Positions 15,932 to 23,141 of a stretch of 25,571 nt of DNA are shown here, in pieces; position 1 is the first letter of the stretch; each line of letters starts with the position of its first letter. Source of the DNA: JAKSCF01 sp028279945 (GTDB lineage Bacteria; Bacillota; Clostridia; Peptostreptococcales; JAAYPU01); NCBI GenBank assembly GCA_028279945.1, contig JANQMT010000064.1, positions 1-25,571 on the forward strand, written 5' to 3'. The position numbers and the translations under genes are program-made. The notes below the pieces were generated by a model. The model did not search any database. It was not told where the DNA came from and was given only the letters and a program-made list of their open reading frames with translations.

Positions 15932-16615
15932 ATGAAAATTCATGTTTACGATTCTTATGACAAGGTGAGCCGGGCCGCTGCCGATCTGATCGCGGCTCAA
16001 TTGGTGATGAAACCAGACAGCCATCTGGGCCTTACTGCCGGAAGCACTCCTGTGGGGATGTTCAAAGAACTGGTCAAGCTTCACAAGGAAAGAAGCCTTT
16101 CCTTTGCAGAAGCGTGGCTTTACAATCTGGAAGAGTTGGTTGGATTCGGCCCTGACGAAGAAGGAAGCTGCTATAAATATTTTCGTAATCACCTGCTGCA
16201 GCACGTGGACGCAAAGCCGGAAAATTTTCGACTGCCTGATGGACTGACAAAGGATATAGAAAATGAATGCGTAAAATTCGAAGCCTTATTTAATAGTCTT
16301 CCACAAGGACGGCTGGATATGCAAATTCTCGGACTTGGGACAGACGCCCACATCGGCATGGTTTATCCGAACTCTGAACTTCCCATCCAATGGCATAAGA
16401 TGAAGTATGGAGATGACCGTTATGCGATTGCCATGGGAATGCGCAGTATTTTACTCGCCAAACAGATTGTTGTTTTAGCCACGGGGGAAAGCAAAGCTCA
16501 GGCAGTTGCGGAAATGTGCGGCAAGAAAATCACTACACAAATACCCGCCAGTTTTCTGCAATTGCATCCGGATGTTACGATTATTCTGGACCAGACGGCT
16601 GCTTCCAAGCTTTAA
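15932..16615 (+). CDS. Divergent glucosamine-6-phosphate deaminase (NagB-like)
   Basis: A 227-residue NagB/RpiA-fold protein, shorter than the 240-266 residues usual for NagB. It keeps GLTAGSTPVGMFKEL, LGLGTDAHIG with H140 (NagB H143) and D138 (NagB D141), AMGMRSILLAKQIVVLATGESKAQAV with K188, and PASFLQLHPDVTIILD. It departs where NagB has NMDEY (here NLEEL, so Asp72 is replaced by Glu67) and FNEP (here VYPN, so Glu148 is lost), and the T-x-R loop region is shortened. Family role: glucosamine-6-phosphate to fructose-6-phosphate plus ammonia; the altered site may mean another sugar or phosphogluconolactonase-like chemistry. ATG 15932 follows AAGGAGG. GC is clearly higher than the neighbours (36 of 60 bases in 15961-16020). 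Confidence 0.78.
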   Translation: MKIHVYDSYDKVSRAAADLIAAQLVMKPDSHLGLTAGSTPVGMFKELVKLHKERSLSFAEAWLYNLEELVGFGPDEEGSCYKYFRNHLLQHVDAKPENFRLPDGLTKDIENECVKFEALFNSLPQGRLDMQILGLGTDAHIGMVYPNSELPIQWHKMKYGDDRYAIAMGMRSILLAKQIVVLATGESKAQAVAEMCGKKITTQIPASFLQLHPDVTIILDQTAASKL

Positions 16616-16666
16616 AAACTGACTTAGACCATAGGAGTTAGGCGTAATTTAATCATATACTTAATT

Positions 16667-16706
16667 ACCGATAAAACAGTGAGTGTGATGTTTTATCGGT
16701 TTTTTA
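16667..16706 (+). terminator. Intrinsic terminator at the end of the PTS-dehydrogenase operon
   Basis: ACCGATAAAACA (16667-16678) pairs perfectly with TGTTTTATCGGT (16689-16700) around a 10-base loop and runs into six or more T. It is the first strong terminator after the gene run that begins at 6643. Confidence 0.95.
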
Positions 16707-16828
16707 TATTAAAAAAGTAAAAAAAGAAGGGATTTTATCAAAACATATAGAAATTTTAAAAATATTCAATGATAATATCAGGTCCATAAAGATAGTTAGT
16801 TCTGTTTGTATTTGAAAGGAGTGATAGT

Positions 16829-17965
16829 TTGAAGGTATCGGATTCGATAGCACAGGATATTGTAGAAAGTATGAAAGACATCATAAATCAAGATATTAAT
16901 TATATTGATACCAATAGCATGATTATTGCCAGCACGGACATAATGAGAATTGGTACATTTCATGGGGGCGCTAAAAGAGTCTTAGCCACTGAGAATGAAG
17001 TTGTTATCGGTTATGATGAACAGTATGAAGGTACCAGGCAAGGCATTAATCTTCCGGTCTACTTTCAAAACGAAATAGTTGGAGTCATTGGAATAACAGG
17101 AAAGAAGGATCAAGTTGAGAAGTTTGGAAAAATAATTCAACGTATGACAGAAATACTAATAAAAGATGCATATATCTCTGAAAAAGAAAAAATAGAAAGA
17201 GAAAGCAAAAAACAATTCATTGAAGAAATCCTGTTCAGAATGTATAAAGAAGATGAAAAGACAATAATAATGCGTTCTGATTTACTGAATATCAAAGTGG
17301 ATATACCTAGAATCATAATCGTGTCAAGAATACATGAGGGTTACGCCGAAGAATTATTAATAACACCATCCACCACCGAAAAAGTACATAACTATATAAA
17401 AAGTTATATCGATTTTAATAATCAGAACCTAATCGTTCAAAGCGGGATGAATAATATATTAATTATAGATAGTGATAGTCTCAATGATGTATATAAATTA
17501 ATAAAAAACATACATGACAATATAAAGAAAAAATTTAATTTTATTATTTGTTTTGGTATTAGTAGTGTATGCGATAATGTAGAAGGAATGAGAACCTCAT
17601 ATCTTGAGGCAAAAAAAGCATTAAATATAACGCTAACATCCAGAAAAAATTTTATTAAAAAATATCAAGACCTTGATATAGGTTTACTGCTTGACGATAT
17701 CCCTAAATCAACAAAAGAAAAATTTGTTAATAAGATATTTAAAAATATTAATAAAGATGAAAAACGAAAGAGTATTGAGATGCTGGTAAAATATTTTGAA
17801 AATAACGGTTCAATTAGTAAAACCGCGGATGAATTGTTTTTGCATAAAAATACTTTACAGTATAGATTAAATAAAATAAATAAGCTTACCGGCTATGACC
17901 CAAGAGTTATTGAAGATATGGTTGTATTATATTTAGCGGCTATGTTAACAGACCGAAGAATATAA
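16829..17965 (+). CDS. CdaR-type sugar diacid recognition transcriptional regulator
   Basis: A 378-residue regulator. The first 135 residues (IAQDIVESMKDIINQDINYID, IASTDIMRIGTFHGGAK, then INLPVYFQNEIVGVIGITG) form the sugar diacid recognition domain of CdaR/PF05651. The end carries the PucR/CdaR C-terminal helix-turn-helix (SKTADELFLHKNTLQYRLNKINKLTGYDPR). In E. coli CdaR activates glucarate, galactarate and glycerate genes. Here the next gene is glycerate kinase, which fits that role. The start is TTG with AAAGGAG 7 bases upstream. The gene has its own leader of about 120 bases after the previous terminator. The effector may be glycerate or a related acid. Confidence 0.9.
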   Translation: MKVSDSIAQDIVESMKDIINQDINYIDTNSMIIASTDIMRIGTFHGGAKRVLATENEVVIGYDEQYEGTRQGINLPVYFQNEIVGVIGITGKKDQVEKFGKIIQRMTEILIKDAYISEKEKIERESKKQFIEEILFRMYKEDEKTIIMRSDLLNIKVDIPRIIIVSRIHEGYAEELLITPSTTEKVHNYIKSYIDFNNQNLIVQSGMNNILIIDSDSLNDVYKLIKNIHDNIKKKFNFIICFGISSVCDNVEGMRTSYLEAKKALNITLTSRKNFIKKYQDLDIGLLLDDIPKSTKEKFVNKIFKNINKDEKRKSIEMLVKYFENNGSISKTADELFLHKNTLQYRLNKINKLTGYDPRVIEDMVVLYLAAMLTDRRI

Positions 17966-17975
17966 AAAAACCATA

Positions 17976-17991
17976 TTGTTATACATAACAA
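17976..17991. promoter_or_regulatory. Near-palindrome TTGTTAT-AC-ATAACAA after cdaR-like gene
   Basis: Perfect 7-base arms flank two central bases, 10 bases after the regulator's stop codon and about 210 bases before the glycerate kinase gene. It could be an operator for the CdaR-type protein or part of a weak hairpin. No experimental motif is known to me for comparison. Confidence 0.3.
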
Positions 17992-18067
17992 AAAATGAGG
18001 GGGTTTTTAGTAAATAATTTGTATTCTGTAATATAGAAAAAAGTTTAAAATTTTCATAAAATTAAAT

Positions 18068-18121
18068 CAACAAAGAAAAATACAACATAATATCTGTTCT
18101 GCCTTTGTTGTTTATTTTTTT
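18068..18121 (+). terminator. Probable terminator with long loop, after the cdaR-like gene
   Basis: CAACAAAG (18068-18075) pairs with CTTTGTTG (18103-18110), followed by TTTATTTTTTT. The loop is 27 bases, long for an intrinsic terminator. It would separate the regulator transcript from the glycerate kinase operon, or act as an attenuator in its leader. Confidence 0.55.
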
Positions 18122-18202
18122 ACACCATGACATGAAAAAATTAACATTAATTACATATTATAGAAACAAAAAGGAAGGGCTGATCTTGAAAGAGGGAAAG
18201 AT

Positions 18203-19360
18203 ATGAAAATAGTCGTAGCTTCAGATTCTTATAAAGGTAGCTGTACAACACTTGAGGTTGCTGATGCTATAGAAAAAGGAATAAGAAAAGTAATTAAAGA
18301 TGCAGACATAATAAAAATTCCTGTGGCCGATGGTGGAGAAGGGACTGTCGATGCCTTAGTGCTTGGTACTAATGGAATATATGATGAACTAGAAGTTTTA
18401 GGACCCTTAGGAAACAAAGTGAAAGCAAAGTATGGAATTCTGGATAATGATATAGCTGTTATAGAAATGGCTGCGGCTTCTGGGCTTACATTGGTGGAAG
18501 AAAGTAAGCGTGACCCTATGATTTCCACTACTTACGGTACTGGTCAATTAATCAAAGCAGCCATAGACAGAGGATGTAAAAAAATACTGGTAGGTATTGG
18601 CGGAAGTGCTACAAATGATGGTGGCGCCGGTATGGCTCAAGCTTTAGGGTACTCTCTTGTAGATAAAGATGGAAAAGAAATAGGGCATGGGGGAAGAGAA
18701 TTATGTAAACTTAATAAAATTGAAACTTCATGTGTTCACCCCAAATTAAGAGAAACTGAAATTATTGTTATCTCAGATGTTTCAAATCCACTTTGCGGTT
18801 TTAATGGTGCTGCATATGTATATGGACCACAGAAAGGTGCAACGCCCAATATGGTGAAACAGCTGGATTACAATTTAAGGCATTATGCTTCTATCATTAA
18901 AAAATTTCTAAACAAGGATATATTTGATATTCCAGGTGCAGGAGCTGCCGGAGGACTAGGTGCCGGATTAATGACATTCTGCAACGCTGAACTTTATTCC
19001 GGTATTGAGAAAATATTGGATATAACAAATATAGATAAACATTTAGTGAATGCAGATCTTGTTATAGTTGGAGAAGGGCAAATAGACGGTCAATCCATAT
19101 ATGGAAAAGCACCTGTGGGCGTAGCACAAAGAGCCGTGAAGTATGATGTACCTGTCTTAGCTATTGTTGGTGGTGTAGGTGAAGGCGCAACAGCTGTATA
19201 TGCTTATGGAGTAGATGTGATTATGGATATCATAAACAAGCCTATGACATTAAATGAAGCGATAAAAAATGCTTCAATTTTAATAGAACAGACTGCTGAA
19301 TGTGCAATGCGTGCATTGCTCTTAGGCAGCAATAGAATTAAAAGGAGGGTAACAATATGA
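18203..19360 (+). CDS. Glycerate kinase (GlxK/GarK family)
   Basis: A 385-residue glycerate kinase of the GarK/GlxK type (COG1929). Hallmarks are MKIVVASDSYKGSCTTLEVADAI at the start, IPVADGGEGTVDAL, LVGIGGSATNDGGAGMAQALGY, and PGAGAAGGLGAGLM followed by VGEGQIDGQS. Enzymes of this family phosphorylate D-glycerate with ATP, usually to 2-phosphoglycerate. ATG 18203 has a weak GAGGG site; an alternative is coupling from a six-codon TTG-start leader (18187-18207) that overlaps the ATG. The gene ends inside the next one (ATGA overlap), so kinase and dehydrogenase are translated together. It is the final step of the acid pathway proposed for this region. Confidence 0.95.
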   Translation: MKIVVASDSYKGSCTTLEVADAIEKGIRKVIKDADIIKIPVADGGEGTVDALVLGTNGIYDELEVLGPLGNKVKAKYGILDNDIAVIEMAAASGLTLVEESKRDPMISTTYGTGQLIKAAIDRGCKKILVGIGGSATNDGGAGMAQALGYSLVDKDGKEIGHGGRELCKLNKIETSCVHPKLRETEIIVISDVSNPLCGFNGAAYVYGPQKGATPNMVKQLDYNLRHYASIIKKFLNKDIFDIPGAGAAGGLGAGLMTFCNAELYSGIEKILDITNIDKHLVNADLVIVGEGQIDGQSIYGKAPVGVAQRAVKYDVPVLAIVGGVGEGATAVYAYGVDVIMDIINKPMTLNEAIKNASILIEQTAECAMRALLLGSNRIKRRVTI

Positions 19361-20316
19361 AAATAGTCGTTTTAGATGGTTACACATTGAACCCCGGAGA
19401 CTTATCCTGGGAAGGATTGAAAAAAATCGGAGAAACAACAATATATGATAGGACTCTGGAAAATCAAATTGTTGAACGAGCAGGGGATGCGCAAATCATT
19501 TATACAAATAAGACACCGTTAAAAAAAGAAACGCTTTCCCAATTGCCTGATGTAAAGTTTATTGGAGTCTTGGCTACCGGATACAATGTGGTAGATGTTG
19601 ATGCTGCAAAAAAGCTGGGAATAAAGGTAACCAATATTCCTACTTATGGAACAAGCTCCGTTGCACAAATGGTACTCGCACATCTAATGGCAATTTGTCA
19701 TCATGTTGAAGTACATAGCGATGCAGTTAAAAATGGCGAATGGACTAATAATGTAGATTGGTGTTTCTGGAAGTATCCTTTAATAGAACTTTCAGGAAAA
19801 ACCATGGGAATCATAGGATATGGAAGAATAGGGCAAGCTGTCGGAGGAATAGCTCAAGCCCTTGGGATGAAAGTTTTAGCTTTTGATGACTATCAAAGAA
19901 AAGAGTTAGAAAGTGACACAATGAAGTATGTAGATTTGGATGAATTATTAAAGAATTCAGATGTAATCAGTCTTCACTGTCCTTTGTTTGAAAGCACTAA
20001 GGGGATTATAAATAAGAATTCAATAGAGAAGATGAAGGATGGCGTCATCATCATCAATACTTCAAGAGGACCTCTTATTGTGGAAGAAGACTTAGTTGAA
20101 GCTTTAGACAGTGGTAAAGTATATGCTGCCGGTGTGGATGTTGTCTCTGCTGAACCAATCTTAGAAAGCAATCCGCTCCTTAAAGCAAAAAACATATTTA
20201 TCACACCTCATATATCGTGGGCACCAAAGGAATCAAGATCAAGACTTATGGATATAGCGGTTGATAACTTAAAGCAGTTTTTAGATGGTAACCCTATTAA
20301 TGTAGTAAATCCATAG
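19357..20316 (+). CDS. D-2-hydroxyacid dehydrogenase, glycerate/hydroxypyruvate type
   Basis: A 319-residue NAD(P)-dependent dehydrogenase. GYGRIG at residues 154-159 binds the cofactor, and catalytic R237 (NTSRGPLI), E266 (SAEPIL) and H285 (ITPHISW) are all present. The substrate-domain motif GVLATGYNVVDVDAAKKLGI and the NVDW-FW segment match the hydroxypyruvate reductase / glycerate dehydrogenase (HprA) branch. Likely reaction: hydroxypyruvate + NADH to D-glycerate, which the overlapping kinase gene would phosphorylate. It overlaps glycerate kinase by 4 bases. Glyoxylate or another 2-oxo acid could be alternative substrates. Confidence 0.92.
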   Translation: MKIVVLDGYTLNPGDLSWEGLKKIGETTIYDRTLENQIVERAGDAQIIYTNKTPLKKETLSQLPDVKFIGVLATGYNVVDVDAAKKLGIKVTNIPTYGTSSVAQMVLAHLMAICHHVEVHSDAVKNGEWTNNVDWCFWKYPLIELSGKTMGIIGYGRIGQAVGGIAQALGMKVLAFDDYQRKELESDTMKYVDLDELLKNSDVISLHCPLFESTKGIINKNSIEKMKDGVIIINTSRGPLIVEEDLVEALDSGKVYAAGVDVVSAEPILESNPLLKAKNIFITPHISWAPKESRSRLMDIAVDNLKQFLDGNPINVVNP

Positions 20317-20339
20317 ATTTGTCAAAGTTTAATTCTTTC

Positions 20340-20418
20340 TCCCCTTTTATCGATATAGACAAACATTGACTTGGGGGTAAAACCTCAAGCCGATGTAAGG
20401 TCTAGAAATAAAAGGGGA
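20340..20418 (+). ncRNA. 79-nt composite hairpin, candidate structured leader RNA
   Basis: The strand can fold into one long rod of four stacked helices: TCCCCTTTTAT (20340-20350) with ATAAAAGGGGA (20408-20418); TAGAC (20356-20360) with GTCTA (20400-20404); ACATTG (20363-20368) with CGATGT (20391-20396, one wobble); and CTTGGGG (20370-20376) with CCTCAAG (20383-20389, one wobble), capped by GTAAAA. Internal loops are small and asymmetric. No T-run follows, so it is not a plain terminator. It lies 85 bases before the aldolase gene. I do not recognise a known riboswitch class. It may be a cis-regulatory RNA, a processing site or a small repeat element. Confidence 0.6.
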
Positions 20419-20445
20419 ATGTAATTCAACCATATATGATTAAGC

Positions 20446-20476
20446 TATAGTGAAGTAAAGAAAGCACTTCGTTATA
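20446..20476 (+). other. Second leader hairpin before the DapA-family gene
   Basis: TATAGTGAAGT (20446-20456) pairs with ACTTCGTTATA (20466-20476), with two adjacent G-U wobbles and a 9-base loop. It ends 14 bases before the AGGGGG ribosome-binding site of the next gene and could affect its translation. Confidence 0.5.
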
Positions 20477-20503
20477 TAAATTAAAAAAATAGGGGGAAGA
20501 AAA

Positions 20504-21406
20504 GTGAAGAACTTTTATCCAGAAGGCGTAATGCCTGCCATCATTACGCCATTAAATGAAAAAGGGAAATTGTTAGAAGAATCATTAAGAAAGTTAATAG
20601 ACTATACCATTGACGGGGGTGTTCACGGCTTATTTGTCTTAGGAACCACGGGTGAATTTTACGGCCTTGACTTAGAAGAAAAAAGAAAAATATTTGAAGT
20701 AGCCTTAGATCAGGCAGATGGAAGAGTTCCTGTATATGTAGGAGCCAGTGAGATAACAACAAAAGATTGTATAAAAAATGTTCAGCTTGCAGAAAGTTGT
20801 GGTGTAGATGGCGTTTCTGTCTTAACGCCATATTTCATTACACCCAATCAACAAGAATTAAAAGAACATTTTGAAAAAATTGCAAAAGCCACTAAATTAC
20901 CAATGATGCTGTATAACAATGTAGGTAGAACCAATGTGGATATATCGCCTGACATTGTCGAAAAGCTGGCAGGTATTGAAAATATTGTAGGAATAAAAGA
21001 TAGCAGCGGAGATATGACAAAGATGTCGGAATACATAAGAAGGACTCAAGATAAAAAATTTAATGTATTCTGTGGAAAAGATACTTTAATATATGGCGCT
21101 CTTTGCTATGGGGGATCAGGCGCAGTAGCTGCAACAGCAAATATTGTACCCCATATCGTTTCCGGTATTTATAATGCCTTTAAGGACGGAGACCTTAAAA
21201 AGGCAAGAACACTACAATTTGAATTGGCACCATTAAGAATGGCTTTTACATTGAGCAGTTTTCCGGGCGTCATGAAAGAAGCACTCCGACTAGTGGGAAT
21301 TGATCCGGGAGTATCTTTAAGTCCTATCGGTGGGATTATTGAACCTAATAAAGAAAAGATGATACAAATATTAAAGGACTTAGAAGTATATCAAATAATA
21401 GAGTAG
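20504..21406 (+). CDS. DapA/NAL family aldolase or dehydratase
   Basis: A 300-residue class I aldolase-fold enzyme of the dihydrodipicolinate synthase / N-acetylneuraminate lyase superfamily. The carboxylate-binding GTTGE is at residues 47-51, Y137 in MLYNNVGRTN is the general acid/base, and K165 in VGIKDSSGD forms the Schiff base with pyruvate or the 2-oxo acid. Although the layout resembles DapA, the context of a carboxylate transporter, glycerate dehydrogenase and glycerate kinase argues for a catabolic 2-oxo-acid aldolase or dehydratase (for example of 4-deoxy-5-keto-glucarate type) rather than lysine synthesis. The start is GTG behind AGGGGG. Two hairpins precede it, so it probably has its own leader. 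The exact substrate is not readable. Confidence 0.9.
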   Translation: MKNFYPEGVMPAIITPLNEKGKLLEESLRKLIDYTIDGGVHGLFVLGTTGEFYGLDLEEKRKIFEVALDQADGRVPVYVGASEITTKDCIKNVQLAESCGVDGVSVLTPYFITPNQQELKEHFEKIAKATKLPMMLYNNVGRTNVDISPDIVEKLAGIENIVGIKDSSGDMTKMSEYIRRTQDKKFNVFCGKDTLIYGALCYGGSGAVAATANIVPHIVSGIYNAFKDGDLKKARTLQFELAPLRMAFTLSSFPGVMKEALRLVGIDPGVSLSPIGGIIEPNKEKMIQILKDLEVYQIIE

Positions 21407-21440
21407 TTACGGTTTGATCATAATGATTTAACATAAATAA

Positions 21441-21450
21441 GCACATGTGC
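21441..21450. promoter_or_regulatory. Palindrome GCACATGTGC before tctC
   Basis: A perfect 10-base palindrome lies in the 105-base gap between the aldolase gene and tctC. It is more GC-rich than the surrounding sequence. It may be an operator; no transcription start is evident by eye. Confidence 0.3.
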
Positions 21451-21511
21451 ACAGGGATAATACCCAATTCTTAAAACTAAATATATTTAAAAAATTCTGG
21501 GAGGGTTTTAA

Positions 21512-22510
21512 ATGTTTAAAAGAACTAAAATTATCACTGTTATTACAATTATGACTTTATGTGTGGTGCTGTTATTTACAGGATGTAATTCTCAGGATGC
21601 AGACACAAATACCAATGGAGAAGAATCGGCTGGTTGGCCGGAAAAGACCATTGAAATTGTAGTGCCATATGGGGCTGGTGGGGACACGGATTTCAATGGA
21701 CGAGCATATGCAAAACGTCTTGAAGACATATTAGGTGTACCGGTAGTTGTTTCAAATATGACCGGAAGCAGTGGTTCAATCGCTACGCGTCATATAAAAG
21801 GTAGTGATCCCAATGGATACAGTGTTTTATTTGCGAATAGTGCAGTACACGTCAATGAAGTAGCCGGAATAACTGACTTTAGCTGGGATGAGGCGTTTGA
21901 AATTGCTGCAATAGGAGCTAAACACTCAGGAGATTTAATTTTTGTACAAGGAGATACGCCATATGAAACATTAAAAGATTTCATTAACGATTCGGCATCA
22001 AGAGCCGGAGAGCTTACTTTTGGAGCAGATGTAGGCGGAACCACTCATGTAATTGGCGGTATGGTAAATAAAGCTGGTGCGGATTTAACGATTGTCGATC
22101 AAGGAGGGGCATCTGACCGTCTTGTAGGATTAAAGGGAGGGCATGTAGATGCAATACCTAATCCTTATGGTACGATGAAAGATTATATAGATTTAGGTGA
22201 TGTTAAGGCATTGGCATTATTGAATGATGAAAGAAACCCACATTTTAGTGATATTCCCACTGCTTTAGAACAAGGTTATGATATTTACATGCCTAAAGTG
22301 TATTTCTTTGCAATGCCTAAAGGAACGCCGCAAGAAATCGTTGACAAGTTTGCCGATGCGGTTGAAGAAATATCAAATCTTTCAGATTACCGTCAAGAGA
22401 TAGAAAAAGCATATTATCAACAACCATTTTACCTTAGAGGAGAAGAAGCAGCAAACTATATGGATGACCAAAGAAATATGTTTATGGAATATAAAGATAT
22501 ACTAAAGTAG
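21512..22510 (+). CDS. tctC: Tripartite tricarboxylate transporter substrate-binding lipoprotein TctC
   Basis: A 332-residue periplasmic-type binding protein anchored as a lipoprotein. The signal peptide ends in the lipobox LFTGC, with the lipidated cysteine C25. A short linker rich in D, T and N follows, then WPEKTIEIVVPYGAGGDTD, NMTGSSGSIATRHI and the family pattern near GELTFGADVGGTTHV and GGHVDAIP. TctC/Bug proteins bind a carboxylate between two lobes; the IVVPYGAGGDTD loop normally contacts the ligand carboxylate. ATG follows GGGAGG. An unusually strong hairpin after the stop suggests that this gene is expressed above tctB and tctA. The ligand is not known; the neighbours favour a sugar acid or hydroxy acid. 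Confidence 0.93.
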   Translation: MFKRTKIITVITIMTLCVVLLFTGCNSQDADTNTNGEESAGWPEKTIEIVVPYGAGGDTDFNGRAYAKRLEDILGVPVVVSNMTGSSGSIATRHIKGSDPNGYSVLFANSAVHVNEVAGITDFSWDEAFEIAAIGAKHSGDLIFVQGDTPYETLKDFINDSASRAGELTFGADVGGTTHVIGGMVNKAGADLTIVDQGGASDRLVGLKGGHVDAIPNPYGTMKDYIDLGDVKALALLNDERNPHFSDIPTALEQGYDIYMPKVYFFAMPKGTPQEIVDKFADAVEEISNLSDYRQEIEKAYYQQPFYLRGEEAANYMDDQRNMFMEYKDILK

Positions 22511-22516
22511 GTTCTA

Positions 22517-22560
22517 TGTGCTAAAAATGTATCACTTTGGGGTGATATGTTTTTAGCACA
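22517..22560 (+). other. 19-bp hairpin between tctC and tctB
   Basis: TGTGCTAAAAA (22517-22527) pairs with TTTTTAGCACA (22550-22560), two G-U pairs follow, then TATCAC (22530-22535) with GTGATA (22542-22547) and a TTTGGG loop. There is no T-run after the stem. Such stems often protect the binding-protein part of a transport message or attenuate reading into the membrane subunits. Confidence 0.65.
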
Positions 22561-22590
22561 AAACATTTCTCTAACAAGGAGTGGAATTTT

Positions 22591-23070
22591 ATGACAAAAG
22601 AAAAAAAAGATTTTTTTTCAGGGCTATTCTTTTTAGTATTTGGTATAGGGATGTATATATATTCTTATAGTATTCCAAATCCTACTCAAGCAGGCGTTGG
22701 TGCAGGTTTTCTGCCTAGAATGGTTGGCGCTATTTTTGTAATTCTAAGTATTGCACTTATTGTTTCAACAAAAATAGAAATGAAAAGAATGACAAAAGAA
22801 GCAGCAGAAGAAGTAAAGAAAAATAAAATTGATAAACGATCTGTCCTATTATCAATAGGGGCATTATTCATTTATGTCATACTCCTCAAATCAGTGGGTT
22901 TTATTTTAATGAGTGTATTATATTTATTTGTTGTCATTAATCTGTTGTCACCCAATGAAAAAAGAAATTTACCTTTATTTATTATCATTTCAATTGTTGT
23001 TCCTGTCGGTGTATATTTCTTATTTGTCAAAGGATTTGATTTAATGCTTCCAAGCGGCATATTAGGATAA
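22591..23070 (+). CDS. tctB: Tripartite tricarboxylate transporter small membrane subunit TctB
   Basis: A 159-residue membrane protein with four hydrophobic helices. The first (DFFSGLFFLVFGIGMYIYSYSI) is followed by the family feature GVGAGFLPRMVG. The second (IFVILSIALIV) is followed by a basic cytoplasmic loop with many lysines, and two close helices end at FVKGFDLMLPSGIL. This is the small subunit of the TTT system. ATG follows AAGGAG. It sits between tctC and tctA in the standard order of many TTT operons. Confidence 0.88.
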   Translation: MTKEKKDFFSGLFFLVFGIGMYIYSYSIPNPTQAGVGAGFLPRMVGAIFVILSIALIVSTKIEMKRMTKEAAEEVKKNKIDKRSVLLSIGALFIYVILLKSVGFILMSVLYLFVVINLLSPNEKRNLPLFIIISIVVPVGVYFLFVKGFDLMLPSGILG

Positions 23071-23141
23071 ACTGTCATATTTAAATATTAAAATTTTTCT
23101 GTCATAAGATTGATAAGATCTTAGAAATAGAGGTGATACGG

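Noticed and set aside
20504..21406. Calling this gene dapA for lysine biosynthesis
   Set aside because: The active-site layout is shared by the whole superfamily, and all neighbours are carboxylate uptake and glycerate genes, so a catabolic aldolase or dehydratase is more likely.
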